A stretch of DNA of 64,000 nucleotides from Stomorhina lunata (Eukaryota; Arthropoda; Insecta; Diptera; Rhiniidae): assembly GCA_933228675.1 (NCBI GenBank), contig OW121740.1, forward strand, positions 159,956,486 through 160,020,485. The letters run 5' to 3'. The position numbers and the translations under genes are program-made. The notes below the pieces were generated by a model. The model did not search any database. It was not told where the DNA came from and saw only the letters and a list, made by a program, of their open reading frames with translations. Shown piece by piece: positions 54,966-64,000 of the stretch. How positions within the stretch are numbered: the first letter of the stretch is position 1; every line of letters begins with the position of its first letter.

Positions 54966-56250
54966 CCTTAAAAAATTATTTATAATTAAAAAATAAAAAT
55001 ACTTAGAAAATTTCAAATTTAAAAAAATAGGCCTTTAGAAAAAGAAAAACGAAACGAAACAAAACCAAACAAAGAATGGTGCTAACAAAGTTTCCAGCAA
55101 CTAAAAGCACTTATTAAAAGTATTAATTATTATAATAATTTAAAATAAAAATGTTGTGTATTTTCTAAAATTAAAGTAAAATTTTCACATTTAAATTAAA
55201 AAAAAAAAACTCATAAACTGTATATTTTAGTAAATTTATTATATAACTTTTTTGCTATAATTTAATAGCAATTTCGAATATTAATATCTTAAAAAAAGAA
55301 TCTCTTAAAATATCAATCTTAAAAAAAAAATTAAATCTAAATTAATCAAAATGAAAAAATAAGAAAAAATATAACAGAAAATTTAAAATATTCTCGCTTT
55401 TTAAGAAATGTAGTTAAAAATGCTTAATTGAAACACAAAAAATTAAAAATATTTTTTTATTAATATTCAAATTTAAGAAACATTTTCGTTTTTAGTTTTG
55501 TATTTATTGTTTTGTTATTTGTAAAACTCATAAAATTTGTAATAACATTTTCTTAAATATCGTTTTGCGTCCATCTTAAAAGAAAATGCCTAATTTAAGT
55601 ATTTAAAACAGTATTTTTTTTGTAATGGTATAAAATCTGTATTAATTGAAGGTTTTTATATTCCAAATTTTATTTATTTTTCATAATTGTTTTCTTTAAA
55701 AAGAGTTATTTTGTAAAATCCCCTACATTTTGTAAAATCCTCTACAAAAGAAAGCAAAAAAAAAAAAACAATTTATTTGGCAATTTAGAAGATTTTTAAA
55801 AATTGTTTCAGTATTATTTTTGTTTTGCAAAATTAGCCCTTAAACATTTATTTATTATTTTGTTATTATTTATTTATGTTTATACTATTGTTTCTAATTG
55901 TTTTATGTTTTTTATTAAGCCCCCAATCATAATTAGAGCTTAAAGTTTGTTTAACAAGCCTTTGTTTATTTTTTGTTATTTAAAAAGAAAAACACTCAAT
56001 TTGTTAATTTTTATATTTTATATTTATTTTGTTTTTTTAGGACTCATTAAGAAATCCTTCCAAAAACTACATTGCTTGCCAAATACATGTTATATTATTA
56101 TACAATTTTAAATGCAATTATTTTTTTCACTTTAAACGTCCAGATTCTCTACAATATCCGGTAATATGAAATATGAGACTTATAGGCAATTTCACTTCAG
56201 ACGATTTTCATGACTGATCTCGATCTAGAACTGTAAGTACATATTACATT
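54966..56250 (+). other. UBE2O 3' flank
   Basis: AT-rich DNA with several AATAAA words shortly after the stop codon (for example near 54993) that could end the UBE2O transcript. No further gene is seen. Confidence 0.4.
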
Positions 56251-56254
56251 TTTT

Positions 56255-57343
56255 AATTATCTAAATGAGCTATAGTAAAGTATAACCTCATTTTAATGCT
56301 TTATAGGTTATAATGTAAAATAACCTCATTCTAATGGGTAATACATTTATAATCGCATTATAATGCGTTAAAATACATTGATGTCGCATTATAGTGTTAT
56401 AATGCACAATAATGCTTTTATGTAGAATTATAACAGCGTCATAGTGCGTTATAACACATCATAACCGTATTATTATGTGTCATAATACACTATAGCCTTA
56501 TTATAATACATTATAAGTGTATTAAAATGCGTTATAATAGATTATAACTGCATTATAATGCATTATAAAACATAACCGTATTATAACAAATTATAATAGC
56601 ATTATAATGCGTTATAATACACTATAACTGCATTATAATACATTATAAGTGTATTATAATACGTTATAATGCACTATGCATAAAAATGTATTATAATACA
56701 TTATACCCGCATTCTAATCATTATATCTGCATTATAACGGATTGTAATACACTATAAACACATTATAATATATTACAACTGTTAGAATGCGGTTATAACA
56801 CATTATAATGCTGATATAATGCATTATAATGCGGTTATATGCATAATAATTCATTATAATGCATTATAACATGCATCATTATGTGTAATAATACACTATA
56901 ACCGCATTCTAATGCGTTATATACATTATATTACATTATAATACATTATAATGCATTATAATACATTATAATGCATTATAATACATTATAATGCATTATA
57001 ATACATTATAACCGCATTATAAAACATACCGCATTATAATGCATTATAATACATTATAATGCTTTATAACATATACGTTATAACAGCATTATAGTGAGTT
57101 ATAATACACTATAACCGCATTATAATACATTTTAAGTGCATTATAATACGTTACTATGCATAACAACAGCATTGTTATAAATTATAATACATTAAAACCA
57201 CATTAAATGCATTATAATGCATTATAATACATTATAACGCACTATAATTCGGTTATATGCATTATAACGCATAAAAATGGTGTTATAATGTATTATAAAG
57301 CATTATAGCACTCTATAGCCGCATTACTATGCGTTATAATACA
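56255..57343. repeat. ATTATAATGC palindromic microsatellite-like array
   Basis: Dense repeats of CATTATAATGCATTATAATA and variants (GCGTTATAATAC, CATTATAACCGC). The words TAATGCATTA and TTATAA are self-complementary, so the whole tract is palindrome-rich. A near-perfect stretch runs at 56925-57015. It abuts the Helitron-like 3' end at 57344. Confidence 0.9.
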
Positions 57344-57371
57344 CTAGTGCCTGGGACCGAGCCTTGCTCGG
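57344..57371 (-). mobile_element. Helitron-type 3' terminus
   Basis: On the minus strand the hairpin CCGAGC-AAG-GCTCGG (57371-57357) is followed by 9 bases (TCCCAGGCA), then CTAG (57347-57344), then T. This is the expected 3' end of a Helitron whose body runs to higher coordinates. The 5' end was not found, so the element probably includes part of the 57372-58900 region. Confidence 0.65.
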
Positions 57372-57586
57372 AGCTTTATGAAAAGCAATTTGAGGCAAAT
57401 GTTAAAGTTCTCATATATTTTATTTTATAAAGTACTAACCAACAAAAATAAATTTAGAGGAAAGACATTACACAAATATCCAATTAATTTTAAATCATTT
57501 TATTCATTTTGTCCAATCAACAATCGAGTGCCAAAATTTGGTTATTCGATATTACACGAAATTTTACTCGGTACGAAAGCTTATTC

Positions 57587-58640
57587 GAACATTGTTAAAA
57601 ATCATAGCCTGATCAAATGCACAGTTAATGATTTAATTCATTTTGAGTAATTTTCAGTGGCGACACCTGTCGGATATTGGTCATAACAAATAAGAAACCT
57701 TCGTCAGCTCATGCGTAACAACTTTGCTAAAGATTATAGCATGATCAAATGCACAGCATACGATTTAATTCACTTTGAGTGATTTTTTGTGGCACCACCT
57801 GTCGGAAATTGGTCATACCATCTAAGAAACCTTCGCCGGCTCATGCGCAAGAACATTGCTAAAGATCATAATATAATACAATGCACAGTTTACGATTCAA
57901 TTCATTTTATGTAATTTCCTGTCGGAAATAAGTCACACCAACTAAGAAACCTTCCTCGGCCATGTTAAAAAACTTTGCTAAAGATCATAGCATGATCAAA
58001 TGCACAGCATGCGATTTAATTCACTTTGAGTAGTTTTCAGTGGCTTCACCTGTCGGAAATAGGCCACACCAACTAAGAAACCTTCATCGGCCATGCTGAA
58101 AAACTTTGCTAAAGATCACAGCATGATCAAATGCACAGCATACGATTTAATTCACTTTTAGTAATTTTTTGTGGCGCCACCTGTCGGAAATTTGTCATAC
58201 CAACTAAGAAACCTTCGCCGGCTCATGCGCAACAACTTTGCTATAGATCATAGCATAATACAATGCTCAGTTTACGATTAATTTCATTTTCACTAGCGCC
58301 ACCTGTCAGAAATAAGTCACACCAAATAAGAAACCTTCCTCGGCCATGCTGAACAGCTTTTCTTAAGATCATAGCATGATCAAATGCACAGCATACGATT
58401 TAATTGACTTTGAGAATTTTTTTTTGTGGCGCCACCTGTCGGAAATTGGTCATACCAACTAAGAAACCTTCGCCGGCTCATGCGCAACAACTTTGCTATA
58501 GATCATAGCATAATACAATTCTCAGTTTACGATTTAATTAATTTTGAGTATTTTTCAGTGGCGCCACCTGTCGAAAATTAGTCATACCACCTTAAAATAC
58601 TTCGTCGGCTCATACGCAACAACTTTGAAAATGAGCATTT
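57587..58640. repeat. ~130-bp tandem array with CTCF-like core
   Basis: About eight units of 120-135 bp. Each has AAAGATCATAGCATGATC or AGATCATAGCATAATAC, a central GTGGCGCCACCTGTCGGAAA or variant, and CTAAGAAACCTTCGCCGG. Two unit types (AGCATGATCAAATGCACAGC and AGCATAATACAATGCTCAG) are interspersed. The full core GGCGCCACCTG is kept near 58165, 58430 and 58557, and AGCGCCACCTG near 58300. Other copies are changed (57664, 57790, 58037) or have lost it (57915). Confidence 0.9.
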
Positions 58641-59000
58641 GTTTAAAAGTTATAACATTACCAATTTATCCCCTTTTATCCCCAAATTTTAAAAAAGTTC
58701 CATATGCACATTTATTATTTATTATTTAGTACTTGAATTTTATAAAAAAACACTTAACTTATTGTTCCGATTCATATTACTTCATGTGGGGTTAAGTTAT
58801 CATTTTATCCCTTTTTTACCTAATTTTGCCCCCAAAATAAAAAAAAGTACCAAATTTCCGTTTTGGAAAAAGTAAGTTTATCATTTATTTCTATCCGAAA
58901 GTAAAACAATTCCGAACTTTAAATTCGAAATACTTATTTAAGGAAAAAATTTACTTTTCAACAAAAAACAAAACTCCCTCCCATTGGCAATTATTAACGA
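58641..59000. other. Region between array and protease gene
   Basis: AT-rich DNA with TTATCCCCTTTTATCC and related words that often occur inside insect Helitrons. This may be the continuation of the Helitron-like element. It also contains the protease 3' UTR. Confidence 0.4.
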
Positions 59001-60271
59001 TTATGGCAATAAACTATTAACAATCCAATCGGTATAATTTCCAACTCTTGCATAAACACCCGGCCAACCCTCTAGACCACACGGTCTCGGGCCATACGAA
59101 ACAATACCGATCACAAAATAAACATCTTTATTCTTAATGCGTTGAGTTACCATCAAAGGACCACCAGAGTCGCCACGACACGTATCAATACCATCCTCAC
59201 CGCCTGCACACAATTGATACTGATCATCGATGGTCATGCGGAAGGTATTGTAGGTATTCTGACATCTCGTTGTATTCCAAACATTGACCATAATTTTCAA
59301 TTTTATCGGGCTGGCCACATCGTTTTCGGTAACACCCCAGCCAGCCACATCCATAGAGGTGGATGTAAAACGTTTATTGCGCATATTTGGTTCGAGTGGC
59401 AAACAAATTGGTATTATAAAATCGGTAAACTTAACACTTTCGACCAAACGAACGATAGCTATGTCATTGAACTGATCTTTAGAGGCGGGCTCATACAGGG
59501 GATGAGCCATAGCATAGTCGACCAGTACATCTTTATGAGGATCTACACAATCTTTTCGACCACGAACATCGACTACACAATCAGGATTTGTATTGATATC
59601 CCATTCTCCTAAACGTACACTGTATAGTTCCCAGTAACTGGGCATATCGGGATGTTTAAGGCAATGACCAGCAGTTAGAACGTAACGGGAATTTATTAAA
59701 CTTCCACCACAATAGAAACCATAACGGTCAGGACCTGAACAGAATAATATAAAAATATTTTTTTAATAACTTTGAAAACCCTTTTATAAACCGAATTACC
59801 TGTTTTATACTGTAATAAAGCCATCCAGGGAAATTCATCAATTTTCGTCACATTTCCACCCAAAATGCGATTCGTTAAAATATTACCACATACTCCTGGT
59901 TCGGGCAGCACATTAGCTGGCTGTGTCTTTTCCGGGACCGCGTTACGTGTCGAAAATGAATTTCGATAGTTATTGGGACAACAAACCTGCAGAATTAATT
60001 AATTTTTAGGTATTTAATATTTAATCAAAATGTTTTCATTTACCAACACTTGCTTAGCTAACGAATCCTGTAAATTGTCCTGGCCACATTGACTTTCTCT
60101 AAGAAATTTCGCATCCACAGGATCTATACCGGCAGCGCCGGTATTATTTAGAATATTTAAGAAATAATCACAATCTTTAATTTGAACACAAATGCCCGTT
60201 TCTTGATGGGGATTAACACAGACTTTATAAGCAATTACAGCTGAGCAAACAAAAGCAAAAAAAAAAAACAT
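59001..60271 (-). CDS. CLIP-domain trypsin-like serine protease
   Basis: Three exons on the minus strand (60271-60044, 59986-59800, 59734-59001) join in frame to 382 residues. A signal peptide (MFFFFAFVCSAVIA) precedes a CLIP domain with six cysteines ending in VCCP (about residues 18-80). The activation site is NR-ILGG, cleaved after Arg116. The catalytic triad is His162 (LTAGHC), Asp229 (FNDIAIVRL) and Ser328 (GDSGGPL). Asp322, six residues before Ser, predicts trypsin-like cleavage after Lys/Arg. Such secreted zymogens act in haemolymph cascades (easter, melanization or Toll activators), but I cannot say which. All key residues are intact, so it should be active once processed. The 4-Phe start followed by A/T-rich DNA is unusual, but ATG 60271 is the only good start. 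Confidence 0.9.
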
Positions 60272-60390
60272 AAATTAGTAAAATAACAATTAATTAAAAT
60301 GATGATATTTACTATTAATAAATATGATTGATTATTCATAATAACGTTAACATCACTTCAAATTTTTAAGCTTTAAAATAACAGACATTA

Positions 60391-62234
60391 TATCTGTGGC
60401 TTGGTGCTAAAAGGTCCAATGTCAATTTTCGGATGTTTTGAGTTAGTCGTTGCATTAGGTTCATCTTGTAACTCTCTTTTATTTTGTTCCAACAGTCAAT
60501 CTTTAGCTAATACCAGAACAGTATTATAAGAAATTTAAGGGCCAATGTCACTCTAACCTCATCTACAATTGCTAGTGCTAAAAGGGCCAATGTTGACATT
60601 GGCCCTTTTATCACATACAATTTTTTTTAATTTTTAAATAAAATCTAAATGCTAAAAGGGCCAATGTCAACAATTTATTTTACATTTTTTTAAGCAATTT
60701 TATACCATATCTTATTAGATATATATGTTATAAGTTATTAGATATATACATATATCCTCTAAATTCAATAATATTTGTAGTAATATAACAAACAGATCCT
60801 GGAGAAGACCCAAGAGAAACAAATTGACACGTATCATCTCTTTGTTGACTACAAAGCAGCTTTTGACAGCCCGATACGGAAGAAGGTGTTTGAAGCAATG
60901 TCTGAGTTCGGCATCCCCACGAAGCTAATAAAGTTATGCAGGATGACACTAACTAATACAATATCATCTGTTAAGAAAGGTAAGAACCTATCAGAGTCTT
61001 TCATAACTAAACGGGGTTTCAGACAAGGTGATAGTCTATCATGTGATCTCTTCAATATTGTGCTAGAGAAAATCTTACGTGATGCAGCAGTTAATACAAG
61101 TGGTACAATCTTCAATAGAAAACATATGCTACTCGCGTATGCCGATGACATTGATATTATGGGGCGCACTTTACGCGAGGTAACTGCCGCCATTTCCAAT
61201 ATCGAGAAGGAATCAAACAAAATGGGTTTAGCTGTAAATGAATCAAAAACAAAACTGATGGTTTCTTCAGGCAGACAGACCACTAGAATTGGATCACATG
61301 TGCCCGTAGAAAACTATAGTTTCGAAGTTGTAAAAGAATTTGTATATCTTGGTACCGCTGTGAACATCAACAACGATATAAGCTTTGAAATTAAACGTAG
61401 AATAATACTTGCCAATAGATGCTATTTTGGCCTAAGCAAACAGCTAAGAAATAAAGTCCTCTCCGTAAGAACTAAAATTACGCTCTATAAAACGCTTATA
61501 CTACCCGTGTTACTGTATGGTGCAGAATCATAGGTACTTGCACAGGCAGATGAAGCTATCCTTGGTCTGCGTCAACAATGAGTATCAACATCGAATGAAT
61601 CATGAGCTGTATGAGTTATACGCTGACATAGACATAGTAAAACGCATTAAGCAACAACGGCTGCGCTGGCTAGGACATGTTGTGCGAATGGATGAAAATA
61701 CTCCGGCAAGAAAAGTGTTTGATAATGATCCTGAGGGAACTCGTAGAAGAGGGCGCCCAAAACTTCGATGGAAAGACCAAGTAGAAGAAAATCTTTCAAA
61801 ACTTGGCATAAGAAATTGGAGAATATGCGCACAAGATAGAAGCGCATGGAATTCTAAAATATGCTAGGCCTTTGACCTAAACAGGTTGTTACAATAGGCC
61901 ATTTAAGTAAGTAAGTAATAACAAACAGTTGCTAAATAATATTGTGTTTTTTGTCAATATTTCCTTGTAAAAGGCCTTATGTCACAACAAAAAATATAAA
62001 ATGTAAAAATTAGTTAGTGCTTAAAGGGCCAATGTCATATTTTTTTCTTAATTTGGATCTTTTTCAAAGAATTGATTTTACCATGCCCTCTATAGAATGA
62101 TAATACATGTCTAACCCAAATTTTAAGAAATTAGCTGAGCGGTAAAGGAAAACAAAATCTTATAAAAACTTAATTTCTAATTTTCTCAAAACTAGTTTTT
62201 TGACTTTGGCCCTTTTAGCACCAAGCCACAGATA
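60391..62234. mobile_element. TIR DNA element with TTA target duplication
   Basis: The left end (60391-60425) and right end (62200-62234) are inverted repeats of about 35 bases with two mismatches, both starting TATCTGTGGCTTGGTGCTAA from outside. TTA flanks both ends (60388-60390 and 62235-62237). A 3-bp TTA duplication fits PIF/Harbinger-type elements. Without the inserted LINE the element is about 0.7 kb and has no transposase. The word AGGGCCAATGTC or its complement recurs inside at about 60540, 60584, 60597, 60656 and 62025. Confidence 0.8.
60796..61917 (+). mobile_element. 5'-truncated LINE inserted in TIR element
   Basis: The RT frame runs from QILEKTQEKQIDTYHLFVDY through AAFDS, GFRQGDSLSCDLFN and LLAYADDIDIMG to LYKTLILPVLLYGAES, then a stop where Trp is expected (61531-61533). 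After a small deletion the tail continues (RLRWLGHVVRMDENTPARKV, RRGRPKLRWKDQVEENLSKL) to a stop near 61865. The 3' end is a GTAA repeat tail. The insertion is flanked by the exact 11-bp duplication ATAACAAACAG (60785-60795 and 61918-61928). YADD is intact, but the 5' half, including any endonuclease, is missing. It resembles RTE-like insect LINEs; the clade is not certain. Confidence 0.88.
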
Positions 62235-62264
62235 TTAAAGTTAAACTATTTTTATACCCACCAT

Positions 62265-63300
62265 TGAGATTGTCATTCTGTTTGTAATTTCCTTAATATT
62301 AGCTCAAAAAGTAAAATTGAAGTATATTCTGAATTTTTATGAAAAAATTCTAAGACGATTGAGCGATGTCCATCCGTCTGTCTGTCCGTATATCTGTCTG
62401 TTGCTCGCACGATGAAAACTTAACGAAAGGATATATATAGGTCACTGAAATTTCGCATAAATATTCTTTATTTCTTGGAAAATTTTGGTATTGAAATTGG
62501 GCAAAATCGGTTTACATTTGACCATAGCTCCCGTATAACCTCGTCTAGGCTAATCGCTTTTTTGCCAATAAATGACAAATTATAACAGCTATGATGATAA
62601 AATTTGGTATATATAAGTTTTACATAAGTACTAAGCAACATATAATTTCATCGAAATCGGTTCACATTTAACCATAGCTCCTATACAAAAGACTTACGGA
62701 AACAGCCTAAATTTCACCTAAAATACACTTAATTGCCAATAAATGATAAACTGTAATAGCTTTGGCCACTAAATTAAGCACAAGGAAGTCTTATGTCAAT
62801 GCCAGCCAGTGTGCAAAATTTTGTTACAATCGGTCATCATTTGACCATAGCTCCCATATAAAAAACTTACGGAAACACAAAAATACAAAAAGAAAAGGGG
62901 GTTTATGTCCGTCTGTCTCTCAGATTAGGCGCGATAGCGCCCTAACGAAATGAGCTAGAGGGACAAAATTTTACAAAAGTATTCTTGAGAAAGTTGTGTA
63001 TTGAAAATGGACAAAATCGGTTCACATTTAGTTAGAGCTCCCATATAACCCCGTCCCGGGAAACACATTAATGCTGATAAATTGAATATAATTGTAATAG
63101 ATATGACGACTAAATTTAGAATAGAGAAATTTTATGCAACTATTAGTAAGGATATCAAATTTATAGGAATCGGTCCATATTTGACTATAGCTTTCATATA
63201 AAAACCACACGTGGAAATCAAAAATAAAAATGTAGCAAAGGTCTATTAAAAGCTATTAAATTAGAAACTATGACAGCTATGACCACAAAATTTTGCAAAG
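62265..63300. repeat. Dipteran interspersed repeat block
   Basis: Several imperfect internal repeats of about 180-200 bp contain AAATCGGTTCACATTT, GACCATAGCTCCCATATAA and GTCCGTCTGTCTGTC-type words. The same family occurs at 9112-9250, 29780-29945 and 42847-42885. Open frames in it have no domain. Confidence 0.65.
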
Positions 63301-63309
63301 AACGAGCTA

Positions 63310-64000
63310 CACAATTTTTTACAGAAAAATTTCGGTACAAAATTTTTTATAGAAAATTTTCGGTACAAAATTTTTTATAGAAAATTTTCGGTACAAAATT
63401 TTTTATAGAAAATTTTCGGTACAAAATTTTTTATAGAAAATTTTCGGTACTAAATTTTTTATAGAAAATTTTCGGTACAAAATTTTCTATAGAAAATTTT
63501 CGGTACAAAATTTTCTATAGAAAATTTTCGGTACAAAATTTTCTATAGAAAATTTTCTGTACAAAATTTTCTATAGAAAATTTTCTGTACAAAATTTTCT
63601 ATAGAAAATTTTCGGTACAAAATTTTCTATAGAAAATTTTCGGTACAAAATTTTCTATAGAAAATTTTCGGTACAAAATTTTCTATAGAAAATTTTCGGT
63701 ACAAAATTTTCTATAGAAAATTTTCGGTACAAAATTTTCTATAGAAAATTTTCGGTACAAAATTTTCTATAGAAAATTTTCGGTACAAAATTTTCTATAG
63801 AAAATTTTCGGTACAAAATTTTCTATAGAAAATTTTCGGTACAAAATTTTCTATAGAAAATTTTCGGTACAAAATTTTCTATAGAAAATTTTCGGTACAA
63901 AATTTTCTATAGAAAATTTTCGGTACAAAATTTTCTATAGAAAATTTTCGGTACAAAATTTTCTATAGAAAATTTTCGGTACAAAATTTTCTATAGAAAA
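63310..64000. repeat. 28-bp palindromic minisatellite to window end
   Basis: About 24 units of 28 bp: AAAATTTT, CTATAG, AAAATTTT, CGGTAC. The first five or so units have TTATAG in place of CTATAG, and two (about 63540-63600) have CTGTAC in place of CGGTAC. The stretch centred on CTATAG is a perfect 22-bp palindrome. The array is cut by the window end, so its full length is unknown. Confidence 0.97.

Overview
The window looks like nuclear DNA from a higher fly (Diptera, probably a calyptrate such as a blowfly or a relative). It is very AT-rich. Genes have several exons with GT-AG introns, the protein families match Drosophila genes, and relics of mariner, Tc1, RTE-type LINE, Helitron and Penelope elements fill the space between them. 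The species call is inference; the gene calls rest on spliced reading frames that I joined by hand. Each joined CDS has a total length divisible by three.

Eight protein-coding genes are supported. In order: a Rad60/NIP45-type SUMO-like-domain protein (minus, 12004-15649); Elongin A (plus, 18523-24806); the ESCRT-III protein CHMP7 (minus, 27410-29278); an ODF3-like sperm-tail PG-rich-repeat protein (plus, 30246-33372); the pre-mRNA splicing kinase PRP4K (minus, 37034-42006); the U6 snRNA-binding protein LSm5 (minus, 43686-44253); the hybrid E2/E3 ubiquitin enzyme UBE2O (plus, 46105-54965); and a secreted CLIP-domain trypsin-like serine protease (minus, 59001-60271). They are ordinary single genes, arranged divergently (Rad60/EloA, CHMP7/ODF3-like, LSm5/UBE2O) or convergently (EloA/CHMP7, ODF3-like/PRP4K, UBE2O/protease). 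Nothing suggests they work as one pathway, though PRP4K and LSm5 both serve the spliceosome and CHMP7 acts at membranes.

The first 12 kb carries no recognised host gene. It holds a mariner relic, a 2.1-kb minisatellite of 28-bp units, a Tc1-like relic, RTE-type LINE pieces, a second mariner scrap and a second 28-bp-type array. A short segment inside that second array contains a well-formed hammerhead ribozyme motif on the minus strand, of the kind known from Penelope-like retroelements.

The most striking feature is the set of AT-rich minisatellites: 2226-4325, 9655-11640, 12965-13745, 22880-24060, 25845-27200, 33610-34920, 37310-38175 and 63310 to the window end. They have different sequences but nearly all share a 28-bp period (29 in the PRP4K intron). 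Most units contain two A4T4 modules. Several are perfect palindromes. Some lie within introns of Rad60, EloA and PRP4K.

The right part (53455-64000) is rich in mobile DNA. It has a complete small Helitron-like element in a UBE2O intron and a second Helitron-type 3' end at 57344. Next to that end is an array of ~130-bp units, several of which carry a core resembling a CTCF site. Further right, a terminal-inverted-repeat element with a TTA duplication is interrupted by a 5'-truncated LINE with an exact 11-bp target duplication.
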